Shown here piece after piece: positions 1 through 7,431 of a stretch of DNA of 12,369 nucleotides (positions within the stretch are counted from its first letter, which is position 1; every line of letters begins with the position of its first letter). The stretch is from an uncultured Acetobacteraceae bacterium. Its GTDB lineage: Bacteria; Pseudomonadota; Alphaproteobacteria; Acetobacterales; Acetobacteraceae. Both the position numbers and the translations under genes were made by a program. The stretch is from positions 1-12,369 of the forward strand of contig CAIMEK010000278.1 in assembly GCA_903839965.1 (NCBI GenBank), in the 5' to 3' direction. The notes under the pieces were generated by a model. The model saw only the letters and a list, made by a program, of their open reading frames with translations. It was not told the DNA's origin and did no database searches.

Positions 1-775
1 GAACTCGCGCGGCTCGATCCCGGAAAGCGCCGCGCAGATCGAGAACCTCATCAGCGCCCATGTGGACGCGATGGTGCTGTGCATGACCAAGCCGGTGGAA
101 CTCGATGCCCAGTTGGAGGCCGCCCGCAAGGCCGGCATTCCGGTGATCACGGTGGCCAGCGGCAGCAGCCCGCACACGCTGTTCGACATCCAGGCGAACG
201 AATTCCAGGTGGGTGCGGAGGGCACGCTCTATCTGTTCGGGTTGCTCAACTACCGCGGCGCGATCCTCACCGAACGCTTCGAGGGCAACCTCGCCACCCG
301 CATCCGCGGCCGCATGCTCGATGCCGTGCTGGCGGAGAACCCCGCCGTGGCGGTGGTCGCCAGCCATTCCATGGCGCGCACCGCGTCGTGGCAGGAAGAC
401 GTGCGCGCCGGCATGTCCGCCCTGCTGCAGCGCGACCGCGGCAAGTACCAGGGCATCTGGGCCAGCTTCGACGGCCAGGCCTTCGTCATCGACGACCTGC
501 TGCAGGCCGACGGGGTGAAGAAGGGCCAGATCCCGCTGGTCAGCTTGGACGGCGGCCAGCAGACCTTCGCCCGCATCCGCGACCCCAACAGCACCATCGT
601 CGCCACCGTCGCCGTGCCGTTCGAACTGATGGGCAGCAAGGCCGTCGAATCGCTCGAAGCCATTGTCGACAAAGGGGCGCCGAAGGAAAGCATCGTGAAA
701 GGCCCCTACCTGCTGATGCCGTCCTTCCTGATCGACCGCACCAACGTGCCGGCCGACGGCAAGTGGCCGTGGTGA
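1..775 (+). CDS. Sugar ABC transporter substrate-binding protein, CUT2/ribose class (5' end missing)
   Basis: This is the C-terminal 257 residues of a periplasmic binding protein that would capture a sugar and deliver it to an ABC permease. The frame is open from base 2 and ends in TGA at 773-775. The visible part matches the type 1 periplasmic-binding fold (Peripla_BP_4, as in RbsB): an early segment with AGIPVITVASG, a middle with GIWASFDGQAF, and the hinge-side LVSLDGGQQTFARIRD followed by ATVAVPFELMGSKAVE. Family members are usually 320-360 residues, so roughly 70-100 residues including the signal peptide lie left of the window. The ATPase follows after 25 bases. No permease lies between them, so the permease gene is expected upstream. 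The ligand cannot be read from the sequence. The class assignment is fairly firm; ribose itself is not implied. Confidence 0.88.
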   Translation, partial: NSRGSIPESAAQIENLISAHVDAMVLCMTKPVELDAQLEAARKAGIPVITVASGSSPHTLFDIQANEFQVGAEGTLYLFGLLNYRGAILTERFEGNLATRIRGRMLDAVLAENPAVAVVASHSMARTASWQEDVRAGMSALLQRDRGKYQGIWASFDGQAFVIDDLLQADGVKKGQIPLVSLDGGQQTFARIRDPNSTIVATVAVPFELMGSKAVESLEAIVDKGAPKESIVKGPYLLMPSFLIDRTNVPADGKWPW

Positions 776-800
776 GAAAAGCGGCCGGACCTTCCGCGCG

Positions 801-1556
801 ATGATCCGGCTGCGCGGCCTCTGCCGGCATTTCGGCGGCGTGCATGCACTCGACGGCGTCGATCTCGACATCGCCGACGGGGAGTGCGTGGCCATCGTCG
901 GCGACAACGGCGCCGGCAAGTCCACGCTGATCCGCCTGCTTTCGGGCGCGGACACGCCGAGTGCCGGGACCATCGAACTTAACGGCCGGCTCGTCCGCTT
1001 CCGTTCGCCCTCGCACGCACTCGCGGCCGGCATCGCCACCACCTACCAGGACCTCGCTTTGGCGCCGCGCCTGTCGATTGCGCAGAACGTCTTCATGGGC
1101 GGTGAATTGCTGTTGCGCCCGGCCTGCTTCGGACTGCTCGACAAGCAACGCATGCGGCGGGAGGCGCGTGGCTACATGGCCCGCTTCGGCTTCGCCGGCG
1201 CCGACATGGATCGTCCCGTCTCCGATCTTTCCGGCGGCCAGCGCCAGGCCGTGGCGCTGGCGCGGGCGCTGCGCTGGCGGGCGCGCGTCGTCATCATGGA
1301 CGAACCGACCGCGGCCCTCGGGGTGGCCGAAAGCCGCATGGTGCTGAACCTGATCCGTTCGTTGCACGAGCAGCGCGTCACGGTGATCCTGGTCAGCCAC
1401 GACATGGACGACGTGGTGGCCGTCAGCGAGCGCGTGGTGGTGCTGAAGCGTGGCCGCAAGGCCGGCGAACTGGCCACCGGTTCGGTCGATGCCGATGCCC
1501 TGGCGCATGTGGTGATGAGCGGCACGATCCCCGGCGTGGCGGCGGTGGACGGCTGA
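801..1556 (+). CDS. Sugar ABC transporter ATP-binding protein, single-domain (FrcA-like)
   Basis: This 251-residue protein is the ATPase that powers sugar import. Walker A is GDNGAGKST (residues 34-42), the Q-loop glutamine is in TYQD (about 83), the signature is LSGGQRQ (143-149), Walker B is VVIMDEPT (163-170) and the switch histidine is in VSHD (198-201). All key residues are present. RbsA and XylG carry two fused ATPase halves of about 500 residues; this protein has one, as in the fructose importer ATPase FrcA. It lacks the C-terminal regulatory domain of MalK/UgpC, so it is not the obvious partner of the MalFG-type permeases on the other strand. The ATG at 801 has no clear Shine-Dalgarno sequence. 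It is probably co-transcribed with the binding protein upstream. The neighbouring genes suggest a sugar or sugar-derivative substrate. Confidence 0.92.
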   Translation: MIRLRGLCRHFGGVHALDGVDLDIADGECVAIVGDNGAGKSTLIRLLSGADTPSAGTIELNGRLVRFRSPSHALAAGIATTYQDLALAPRLSIAQNVFMGGELLLRPACFGLLDKQRMRREARGYMARFGFAGADMDRPVSDLSGGQRQAVALARALRWRARVVIMDEPTAALGVAESRMVLNLIRSLHEQRVTVILVSHDMDDVVAVSERVVVLKRGRKAGELATGSVDADALAHVVMSGTIPGVAAVDG

Positions 1557-1558
1557 GG

Positions 1559-1577
1559 CCATTCATCGGGACTATGG
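1559..1577. promoter_or_regulatory. Putative LysR-type regulator box upstream of alpha1
   Basis: The sequence is CCATTCATCGGGACTATGG: half-sites CCAT and ATGG separated by exactly 11 bases, giving the T-N11-A core typical of LysR-family operators. The same half-sites and spacing occur at 12280-12298 beside the LysR gene, and 13 of the 19 positions are identical. It begins three bases after the ATPase stop codon, and its centre (1568) lies about 64 bases before the start point implied by the promoter candidate at 1597-1625. The pattern is visible in the sequence; binding is inferred. Confidence 0.55.
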
Positions 1578-1596
1578 CAGGCCGAATTCCGCATAT

Positions 1597-1625
1597 TTGA
1601 CGAATGGTCCGCCGGACCCGATCCT
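1597..1625 (+). promoter_or_regulatory. Candidate sigma70-type promoter for alpha1-beta1
   Basis: TTGACG at 1597-1602 is a five-of-six match to the -35 consensus. A 17-base spacer leads to GATCCT at 1620-1625, only a three-of-six match to the -10. A weak -10 is usual for promoters that depend on a LysR activator, and the dyad at 1559-1577 sits where such an activator would bind. It lies in the 98-base gap after the ATPase gene. If real, alpha1 and beta1 can be transcribed apart from the transporter genes. The -10 is poor enough that chance cannot be excluded. Confidence 0.35.
1606..1618. promoter_or_regulatory. Perfect 13-base palindrome inside the promoter spacer
   Basis: GGTCCGCCGGACC has six-base arms, GGTCCG and CGGACC, around a single C. 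It lies between the candidate -35 and -10 elements. That placement would suit an operator for a second, repressing regulator, but GC-rich DNA makes short palindromes like this fairly often and no second copy was seen. Confidence 0.25.
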
Positions 1626-1654
1626 GCTTTTGTCGCAATGCGAGGGAGGAGCCG

Positions 1655-3295
1655 GTGGCGTTCACGATGCGCGGCCTGGAGCTGCACGGACGGCACATGT
1701 GGTCACGCGATTCGGTGCTCCGCGCGCTCGACGTGGCGGTGCGCAACCGGCTCGACACGCTGGTGCTGCACGAGACCGACCTGCTGCAGATGGTGACCTA
1801 TCCGCGCAGCTACCTCGATCCCTACGGGCTGTGGCGCAACGCGCCGACCCGGCGCGGCGAGAACGCGATCGAGAACAACCGCGTCTGGCTCGACCACATC
1901 ACCCGCCTGGCAGCCAAACGCGGCGTGCGGGTGTTGGCCGAGGTGAAGGAGATCGGCTTCCCCGACGAGATCCTCGAGCTGCGGCCGGAACTGTTGAAAG
2001 ACGGCGTGGTCTGCCCGAGCGAGCCGTTCTGGCAGGAGTTCATCGAGCGCAAGACCGACGAGTTCCTCGCCGATTTTCCGCTGATCGCCGGCGTGATCTC
2101 CAGCGCCGGCTCGACCGAGGGGAAAGCCTCGCGGGCGCAGAACAAGTGCCGCTGCGCGGTGTGCCAGGCGATGTCGCTGGAGGACTGGTACCACGGCATC
2201 GTCGCCGCGCTGCACCGTGCGACATCGCGGCATGGGCGGCTGCTGGCGGTGCGCGAATTCGCCTACAAGCCGGCCGACCACGCACCGCTGCTGGCGGCGA
2301 TCGACCGCGCGCCCGCCGACGTGATCCTGTGCTCCAAGGCGACGCCGCACGATTTCTATCTCGGCTTCCCGCACAACCCGGCCATCGGGCGGCCCGGCCG
2401 CGCACAATGGATCGAATACGACACGATGGGGCAGTTCTGGGGCTGGGGACTGTTTCCCTGCATGCCGCTTCAGGACATGCGCTCGCGCTTCGAGTACGCG
2501 GAAAGCAAGGGGGTTTCCGGCGGCCTGTTCCGCGTCGAGTGGGAACGCATCAACGACCTGTGGTCGCTGGACGGGCTCAACGGCATCAACCTGATCCTGG
2601 CGGCGGCCTTCGCGGCCGGGCAGCCGATCGACGCGACCGAGGCGAGCCGGCGCTGGCTGGCTGACGCGGGCTGGCCGGAGCAAGCGGCGCCGTGGCTCGG
2701 CGCCATCCTGTCGCGCACCGAGGCGATCCTGCGCGGCGCGCTCTACATCGACGGCTTCATGTTCGGCGACAACAGCATGTATCCGCGCAGCCTGCGCCGG
2801 GCCTGGTGGGGCATGGAGGTGCGGGACGCGTTGCACACCTGGGACCCCGCCCGCGCGCCCGACCTGGTGATGGACCGCGCGCGGGTGGCGAAGCTGATCG
2901 CGGAGAAGTACCAGGCCACGGCGCGGGCGGAAGCGCTGGCCGCCGACGTGCGCCAGGGCGACCTGTCCGTGCCGCCGGCATTGCAGGCGTGGCTGGTCGA
3001 GGCCTTCGACCGCATGGCTGTCTGGATCGAGGGATTCCAGCTCTGCGGCGAAGTGTGCCTGCATGCGCGCTGGTGCGATGCCGAGCATCGGCGCGACGGC
3101 GGGCCCGGCGCGGCGGAACTTGCGGCGTTCGCCGCGGCGCTGGATGCGCTGGAAGCCTTCGCCGCCCGCATCCGCCCGATCACTGAGGCAGCGGAGGTGC
3201 GCCACCAGGTGGTGCTGCTGATGGACCACCGCCGGGTCGCCGACATTGCCCGCGAAGGCCGCGCCGTGCTGGCCCGCGCGCAAGGGGAGTTGTGA
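1655..3295 (+). CDS. Putative cytoplasmic glycoside-hydrolase-like protein, subfamily alpha, copy 1 (alpha1)
   Basis: This 546-residue protein has no signal peptide. The GTG at 1655 is chosen over the ATG at 1604 because GGGAGGA (1644-1650) precedes it, and because its N-terminus (VAFTMRGLELHG) then aligns with its three paralogues. Motifs shared with them, by residue: LVLHE (36-40), EVKE (96-99), CPSEPFW (120-126), NKCRCAVC (163-170), LAVREF (197-202), ATPHDFY (229-235), QWIEYD (251-256), GQFWGWG (259-265) and EWERIND (295-301), then a mostly helical C-terminal half. The strand-end acidic motifs and the C-x-C-x-x-C suggest a TIM-barrel hydrolase remotely like GH67/GH20/DUF4838 proteins; this is inference. 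Its closest relative is alpha2. Odd points are SSAG in place of LSPG, AVRE in place of AVRD, and LGFPHN in place of PTFPDN, all at otherwise conserved sites. It is followed directly by beta1. Confidence 0.8.
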   Translation: MAFTMRGLELHGRHMWSRDSVLRALDVAVRNRLDTLVLHETDLLQMVTYPRSYLDPYGLWRNAPTRRGENAIENNRVWLDHITRLAAKRGVRVLAEVKEIGFPDEILELRPELLKDGVVCPSEPFWQEFIERKTDEFLADFPLIAGVISSAGSTEGKASRAQNKCRCAVCQAMSLEDWYHGIVAALHRATSRHGRLLAVREFAYKPADHAPLLAAIDRAPADVILCSKATPHDFYLGFPHNPAIGRPGRAQWIEYDTMGQFWGWGLFPCMPLQDMRSRFEYAESKGVSGGLFRVEWERINDLWSLDGLNGINLILAAAFAAGQPIDATEASRRWLADAGWPEQAAPWLGAILSRTEAILRGALYIDGFMFGDNSMYPRSLRRAWWGMEVRDALHTWDPARAPDLVMDRARVAKLIAEKYQATARAEALAADVRQGDLSVPPALQAWLVEAFDRMAVWIEGFQLCGEVCLHARWCDAEHRRDGGPGAAELAAFAAALDALEAFAARIRPITEAAEVRHQVVLLMDHRRVADIAREGRAVLARAQGEL

Positions 3296-3296
3296 G

Positions 3297-4940
3297 ATGG
3301 CGCTGTTCGACATCCGCGGCGTGGAGATGCACGGCGACCGCATGTGGAGCTGGCGCTGGGTGAAGCGCGCCATCGACGAGGGCACGGCGCACGGGCTGAA
3401 CGCGCTGGTGCTGCACAAGAACGACCTGCTCGACAAGCTGGCCTTCCCCGCCCGCTATTTCGGGGTGGAGCAGATCTGGGCGCGCTGGCCGGTGCGCTAC
3501 CACAACATCGACAACAACCGGCAGTACCTGCGCACCGTCATGCGCTATGCCGGCGACCGGGGCATCCGCCTCTATCTGCAGGTGAAGGAGGTGAGCTTCC
3601 ACGAGTCGCTGTTGCTGGTGCACCCGGAGCTGTCCCGCGACGGCGCCATCTGTGCCTCCGACCCAACCTGGTGGGACTACCTGCAAGCGAAGGTGGACGA
3701 GGTGCTGGCGGCGCTGCCGGAGCTCGGCGGGCTGATTGTCTCGCCGGGGACGCGCGAATCGCGGGTGAGCATCAGCGCCAACGAGTGCCGCTGCCCGCGC
3801 TGCGCGGCAACCAAAGCCGAGGACTGGTACGCCGACCTGATCGGCGCGATGCACCGCCCGCTGACGGCAAGGAACAAAATTCTGGCGGTGCGCGACTTCA
3901 GTTACACCCGTTCCAACCAGGGCGCCGTGCTGCGCGCCGCCGGGCGGGTGTCGAGCGACATCGTCATCTCGCTCAAGAACACGCCGCACGACTACTACCC
4001 GACCTTCCCCGACAATCCGAGCATCGGCCATGTCGGCGCGCATCCGCAATGGGTGGAGTTCGACACCTGGGGCCAGTTCTTCGGCCTCGGCATCTTTCCC
4101 TCGATCGTGCTGGACGACATGCGCGCGCGGTTCGCCCATTGCGCGGCCAACGGGGTAAGCGGCGTGGTCGCGCGCACGGACTGGGAGGTGATCTCCGACG
4201 GCAGCGTGTTCGACACGCTGAACCTCGCCAATCTCTCCGGCTTCGCGCGGCTGGCGCAGGACCCGGCGCTGCCGACCGCGGAGCTGGTGGCGGCGCAGCT
4301 TGCGCAACCCGTCGCCACCACGCTCGGCGGCGGGCTGGACGAAGCGCGCTTCGACCTCACGCCGCGCGCGCGGGCCGCTTTGCAGGACGTGTTGCTGCGT
4401 TCGTGGTCGGCAATGAGCAAGACGGTCTACGTGCTGCGCCACGTGTTCCACGAAGACTGCATGTTCCCCGACACGCTGCGCAAGGCCGAGATGATGATGC
4501 TGGAGGTGCACGGCATCGCCGACTGGGACCCGGCGCTGCACGGCGCGCTCGACCTCAACGCGGCTAAGCTCGCGGAGGTCTACGCCGAGAAGGACGCGGC
4601 GCTGGCCGAGGCGAAGGCGATGCAGGCCGACATCGCGGCCGCCATCGACGACCTGCTGGAGCCGGGCCGCTCGCAGTTGCGCGACACGTTCTCACTGTAC
4701 TCTATGTACGTGGAGGGTTTCCGGGCCTGCGCGCGGGCGTGCTTCGCGGTGCGTTTCCACCGGCAGGAAGCCACCGCGGCGACGCGTGCGGCGGCACGGG
4801 CGGAAATTGATGCGCTGGCGGCGTATCGCGATGCGCTGGCGCGCCAGCTCGAAGGCACGCGCTTCGCCTACCTCGTCTATTGGATGCTGGACACCGCGCG
4901 GCTCGATAGCCTGGTCGTGGACCTGCGCGCGCTTACCTGA
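3297..4940 (+). CDS. Putative cytoplasmic glycoside-hydrolase-like protein, subfamily beta, copy 1 (beta1)
   Basis: This 547-residue paralogue of alpha1 lacks a signal peptide. The ATG at 3297 lies one base after the alpha1 stop and seven bases after AGGGGAG, so the pair is translated together; the open frame extends to 3246 but has no ribosome site there. Motifs: RGVEMHG (7-13), LVLHK (37-41), QVKEVSFHE (95-103), CASDPTWW (119-126), NECRCPRC (162-169), LAVRDF (196-201), KNTPHDYYPTFPDNP (227-241), QWVEFD (251-256), GQFFGLG (259-265) and RTDWE (293-297). The FHE, KNTPHDYY and TDWE versions are shared with beta2 and not with the alpha proteins. The first motif in the family read as EVKE or ENKE is QVKE here, so its leading acid is missing. 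The function is probably hydrolysis or another modification of an imported carbohydrate. Family and substrate are unknown. The 3' end overlaps the convergent exporter gene by eight bases. Confidence 0.82.
   Translation: MALFDIRGVEMHGDRMWSWRWVKRAIDEGTAHGLNALVLHKNDLLDKLAFPARYFGVEQIWARWPVRYHNIDNNRQYLRTVMRYAGDRGIRLYLQVKEVSFHESLLLVHPELSRDGAICASDPTWWDYLQAKVDEVLAALPELGGLIVSPGTRESRVSISANECRCPRCAATKAEDWYADLIGAMHRPLTARNKILAVRDFSYTRSNQGAVLRAAGRVSSDIVISLKNTPHDYYPTFPDNPSIGHVGAHPQWVEFDTWGQFFGLGIFPSIVLDDMRARFAHCAANGVSGVVARTDWEVISDGSVFDTLNLANLSGFARLAQDPALPTAELVAAQLAQPVATTLGGGLDEARFDLTPRARAALQDVLLRSWSAMSKTVYVLRHVFHEDCMFPDTLRKAEMMMLEVHGIADWDPALHGALDLNAAKLAEVYAEKDAALAEAKAMQADIAAAIDDLLEPGRSQLRDTFSLYSMYVEGFRACARACFAVRFHRQEATAATRAAARAEIDALAAYRDALARQLEGTRFAYLVYWMLDTARLDSLVVDLRALT
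3975..4015 (+). repeat. 41-base exact inverted repeat, beta1 copy
   Basis: These 41 bases are identical to the reverse complement of 10056-10096 in beta2. They encode the shared KNTPHDYYPTFPDN motif. Alpha2 has the same block at 6691-6731 with three mismatches. Every synonymous position agrees between the beta copies, while the DNA on either side differs. Confidence 0.85.
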
Positions 4941-5796
4941 CCCTCCAGCGCGGCAGCGCCACCACGGCCAGGCCGACCAGGATCAACGCCATGCCGACGA
5001 AGCGCCCGGGGCCGAAGCTTTCGCCGTAGACCAGCGCCGCCGAGACGGCGCCGAAAATCGGCGCCAGCAGCGCGAACGGCGCCACGGTGATGGTGGTGTA
5101 GCGCTTGAGCAGGAAGCCCCAGAGGCCATAGCCGACCAGCGTGCTCACCACGCCGATGTAGAGCACCGCGCCGTAGCCGACCCACCCCGTAACGGCGAGC
5201 GCGTGCAACAGCGCGGCCGGGCCGTCCATCGCCAGGGCAAGGCCCAGCATCGGCACCGGCGGGATCAGGCTGAGCCACACGATCAACGCCAGCATGTCCA
5301 CCTTGCCGACGCCACGCAGCAGCACGTTGCCGATCCCCCAGCTCGCCGCAGCGGCGAGCGTCAACAGCAGGCCGGCGGTGGTGACGCCGCTGCTGCCCAC
5401 GGTGGTGGAGATGGCGACCAGCCCGGCGAATGCGATCAGGATGCCGACGAGCTGCCGCGGTCGCGGCCGCTCGTGCAGCACCACGGCGGCGATCAACATG
5501 GTGAAGAAGGCCTGCGCCTGCAGGGTGACGGAGGCGAGCCCGGGTGGCATGCCGACCGCCATGCCGGTGAACAACAGCGCGAACTGGCCGGTGAACAGCG
5601 TCATGCCGATCGCCAGCATGCGCGGCCAGGGCACCGCCGGGCGCGCCAGGAACGGCAGCGGCAGCACGGCGACGACGAAGCGCAACACCACCAGCAACAG
5701 CGGCGGCAGATCCTCCAGCCCGGCGCGGATGACGACGAAGTTGAAGCCCCAGACGGCAGCGATCAGCAGTGCAAGCAGGGCGTGGCCGGGTTTCAT
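4933..5796 (-). CDS. eamA: EamA-family (DMT superfamily) inner-membrane exporter
   Basis: This 287-residue, very hydrophobic protein should form about ten membrane helices in two EamA repeats. The resemblance to Escherichia coli EamA (YdeD), an exporter of O-acetylserine and cysteine, is clear in MKPGHALLALLIAAVWGFNF at the start, GLASVTLQAQAFFT (about residues 87-100), LTLAAAASWGIGN (about 145-157), IVWLSLIPPVPM and STLVGYGLWG. The ATG at 5796 overlaps the alpha2 stop as ATGA, so it is the last gene of the minus-strand operon; the open frame reaches 6075 only as arginine-rich out-of-frame sequence. An exporter in an uptake operon could vent a toxic intermediate or an aglycone, or be a passenger. 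The family is sure, the substrate is not. Confidence 0.9.
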   Translation of the reverse strand: MKPGHALLALLIAAVWGFNFVVIRAGLEDLPPLLLVVLRFVVAVLPLPFLARPAVPWPRMLAIGMTLFTGQFALLFTGMAVGMPPGLASVTLQAQAFFTMLIAAVVLHERPRPRQLVGILIAFAGLVAISTTVGSSGVTTAGLLLTLAAAASWGIGNVLLRGVGKVDMLALIVWLSLIPPVPMLGLALAMDGPAALLHALAVTGWVGYGAVLYIGVVSTLVGYGLWGFLLKRYTTITVAPFALLAPIFGAVSAALVYGESFGPGRFVGMALILVGLAVVALPRWRVR

Positions 5797-7412
5797 TCCC
5801 CGTGCGGGGAGGCCATCGCGTGCCGGGCTTCGGCGACGATGTCGTCGACGCGGTGCGCATCCAGCAGCATGACGAGCTGATGTGGGTGGCGGGCCTGCAC
5901 GGCCAGCGGGCGCAACCGGTCGCCGAAGGCGGCGAGGCGGTCGATGGCGACGGCGAAGGCGGTGCGGTCGGCATGCTCGGCGTCGCGTTCCTGCCAGCGG
6001 GCCCGCAGGCACACCTCGGCACAGAGCTGCATGCCCTCGGCATAGAGCGGCAGCAGCGCCGCGCGGCGCCGCCACAACGCCAGCAATTCATCCGGCACGA
6101 CGGGATGCTGCTGGTCGAGGAGCGTGGCCAGGGCACGCGCGCCCGCGACCGCGGATTGCTTCTGCGCCAGCAGCTCCTCGATGCGCGCGGCATCGAGGTC
6201 GAGCCGGCCGGCATGCGCCGGCGACCACGGCACCAGCGCGTGCTTCCTCTCCATCGTCCACCAGGCGCGGCCGATGCTGCGCGGGAACATCGAGGCGTCC
6301 GAGAACAGGAAGTCGTCGATGTAGAGCGCATCGCGCACGATCGGCCAGGTGAGGGCCGCGACCTGCGCCAGCCACGGCGCCGCCGCCTCGGGCCAGCCCT
6401 GCGAGCGCAGCCAGGCGGCACAGATCGCCTCGTCGGTGGCCGGGGCGAGCGACAGCATGGCCGCCGCCGCCATGTTCGGCGCGTTCGGGCCGTCGAGCAC
6501 GGCGAGGTCGTTGATGCGTTCCCACTCCGAGCGGAACAGGCCGCCGACAGCACCCTTCGCTGCCGCGTGCGCCAGCCGGCGGCGGATGTCGTCGAACATG
6601 ACGCAGGGAAACACGCCCCAGCCGTAGAACTGACCCTGCACGTCGTATTCCACCCATTGCGGCCGGTCGGGCAGCCGGCCGAAGGCGGGGTTGTCGGGGA
6701 AGGTCGGATAGAAGTCGTGCGGCGTGGTCTTGATGCAGAACACCACGTCGGCGGGCTGGCGGCCGACCGCTTCGATCAGCGGCTCATGGTCCACCGGCTT
6801 GTAGGCGAAGTCGCGCACCGCCAGCCGCTTGCCGCGCGCCGCCAGCGGGCCGTGCATGGCGCGGATGATGCCGTCGTACCAGTCCACCAGCGGCGTGGCG
6901 GCGCACACCGCGCAGCCGCACTTGTTCTGCGCGCGCGAGGCGCGGCCCTCCGGCGAGCCGGGGCTGAGAATGATGCCGGCCAGCAACGGAAAGTCGGCCA
7001 GCAGCTCTTCGGTTTTGGCGGCGATGAATTCGCGCCAGAACGGTTCGCTCGGGCAGACCACGCCGCCCTTGATGAGTTCGGGCCGCGCCTCCAGCACCTC
7101 GTCGGGGAAGGTGAGCTCCTTCACCTCCAGCCACAACTCGGTGCCCTGGTTGCGGGCCAGGTGCAGCACGTGCTCGAAGTAGATGCGGTTGTTCTGGATG
7201 GCGTTCTCGCCGCGACGCGCCGGCGCGCTCTGCCACTGCGCGTAGGGGTCGAAGAAGCAGCGCGGGAATACCAGCTGGTGCATGATGTCCGGCTCGTGCA
7301 GCACCAGCGCGGTCATGTCGTGGGCCCGGATGCAGGCCAGCGCCTCCTCGACGCGGGCGCGTTCCCACATGCGCCGGCCATGCATCTCCAAGCCGCGGAA
7401 TGTGAAGCTCAT
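5793..7412 (-). CDS. Putative cytoplasmic glycoside-hydrolase-like protein, subfamily alpha, copy 2 (alpha2)
   Basis: This 539-residue protein starts at the ATG at 7412 with MSFTFRGLEMHG and has no signal peptide. It aligns with alpha1 almost without gaps; by hand, 47 of the first 100 positions are identical, including the RRGENAI-x-NNR block (66-76) that the beta proteins lack. Motifs: LVLHE (36-40), LEVKEL (95-100), CPSEPFW (120-126), ILSPGSPEG (148-156), NKCGCAVC (163-170), LAVRDF (197-202), KTTPHDFYPTFPDNP (228-242), QWVEYD (252-257), GQFYGWG (260-266) and EWERIND (296-302). It keeps the consensus residues that alpha1 has lost, so it is the better candidate for an active alpha enzyme. It lies 19 bases after the second permease gene and shares ATGA with the exporter. 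Its role is probably in carbohydrate breakdown; the reaction is unknown. Confidence 0.82.
   Translation of the reverse strand: MSFTFRGLEMHGRRMWERARVEEALACIRAHDMTALVLHEPDIMHQLVFPRCFFDPYAQWQSAPARRGENAIQNNRIYFEHVLHLARNQGTELWLEVKELTFPDEVLEARPELIKGGVVCPSEPFWREFIAAKTEELLADFPLLAGIILSPGSPEGRASRAQNKCGCAVCAATPLVDWYDGIIRAMHGPLAARGKRLAVRDFAYKPVDHEPLIEAVGRQPADVVFCIKTTPHDFYPTFPDNPAFGRLPDRPQWVEYDVQGQFYGWGVFPCVMFDDIRRRLAHAAAKGAVGGLFRSEWERINDLAVLDGPNAPNMAAAAMLSLAPATDEAICAAWLRSQGWPEAAAPWLAQVAALTWPIVRDALYIDDFLFSDASMFPRSIGRAWWTMERKHALVPWSPAHAGRLDLDAARIEELLAQKQSAVAGARALATLLDQQHPVVPDELLALWRRRAALLPLYAEGMQLCAEVCLRARWQERDAEHADRTAFAVAIDRLAAFGDRLRPLAVQARHPHQLVMLLDAHRVDDIVAEARHAMASPHGE
5797..5810 (-). promoter_or_regulatory. 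Hairpin covering the exporter ribosome-binding region
   Basis: On the plus strand TCCCCG and CGGGGA flank TG, so the message can pair CCCC with GGGG around a GCAC loop directly before the exporter ATG at 5796. The GGGGA arm is the only purine run near the start that could act as a ribosome site. Ribosomes finishing alpha2 would melt the hairpin, which suggests translational coupling. No U-run follows, so it is not a terminator. Confidence 0.35.
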
Positions 7413-7431
7413 GCGCGCGTTCTCCCAGGCC

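Noticed and set aside
776..800. GCGG/CCGC hairpin between the binding protein and the ATPase
   Set aside because: A four-base stem in GC-rich DNA with no U-run; not distinguishable from chance.
1604..1654. ATG at 1604 as the start of alpha1
   Set aside because: It has no ribosome site and adds 17 residues absent from the paralogues; GTG at 1655 follows GGGAGGA and matches their N-termini. 1604 also lies inside the candidate promoter.
3246..3296. Upstream start at 3246 for beta1
   Set aside because: It would overlap alpha1 by 50 bases, has no ribosome site and adds residues not found in the family.
5797..6075. N-terminal extension of the exporter to 6075
   Set aside because: The added sequence is arginine/proline-rich and lies inside alpha2; family members start at the MKPGHALLALL position.
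4877..6553. 558-codon minus-strand frame across the exporter and alpha2
   Set aside because: It is an out-of-frame reading of two well-supported genes; its translation is arginine- and serine-rich with no domain.
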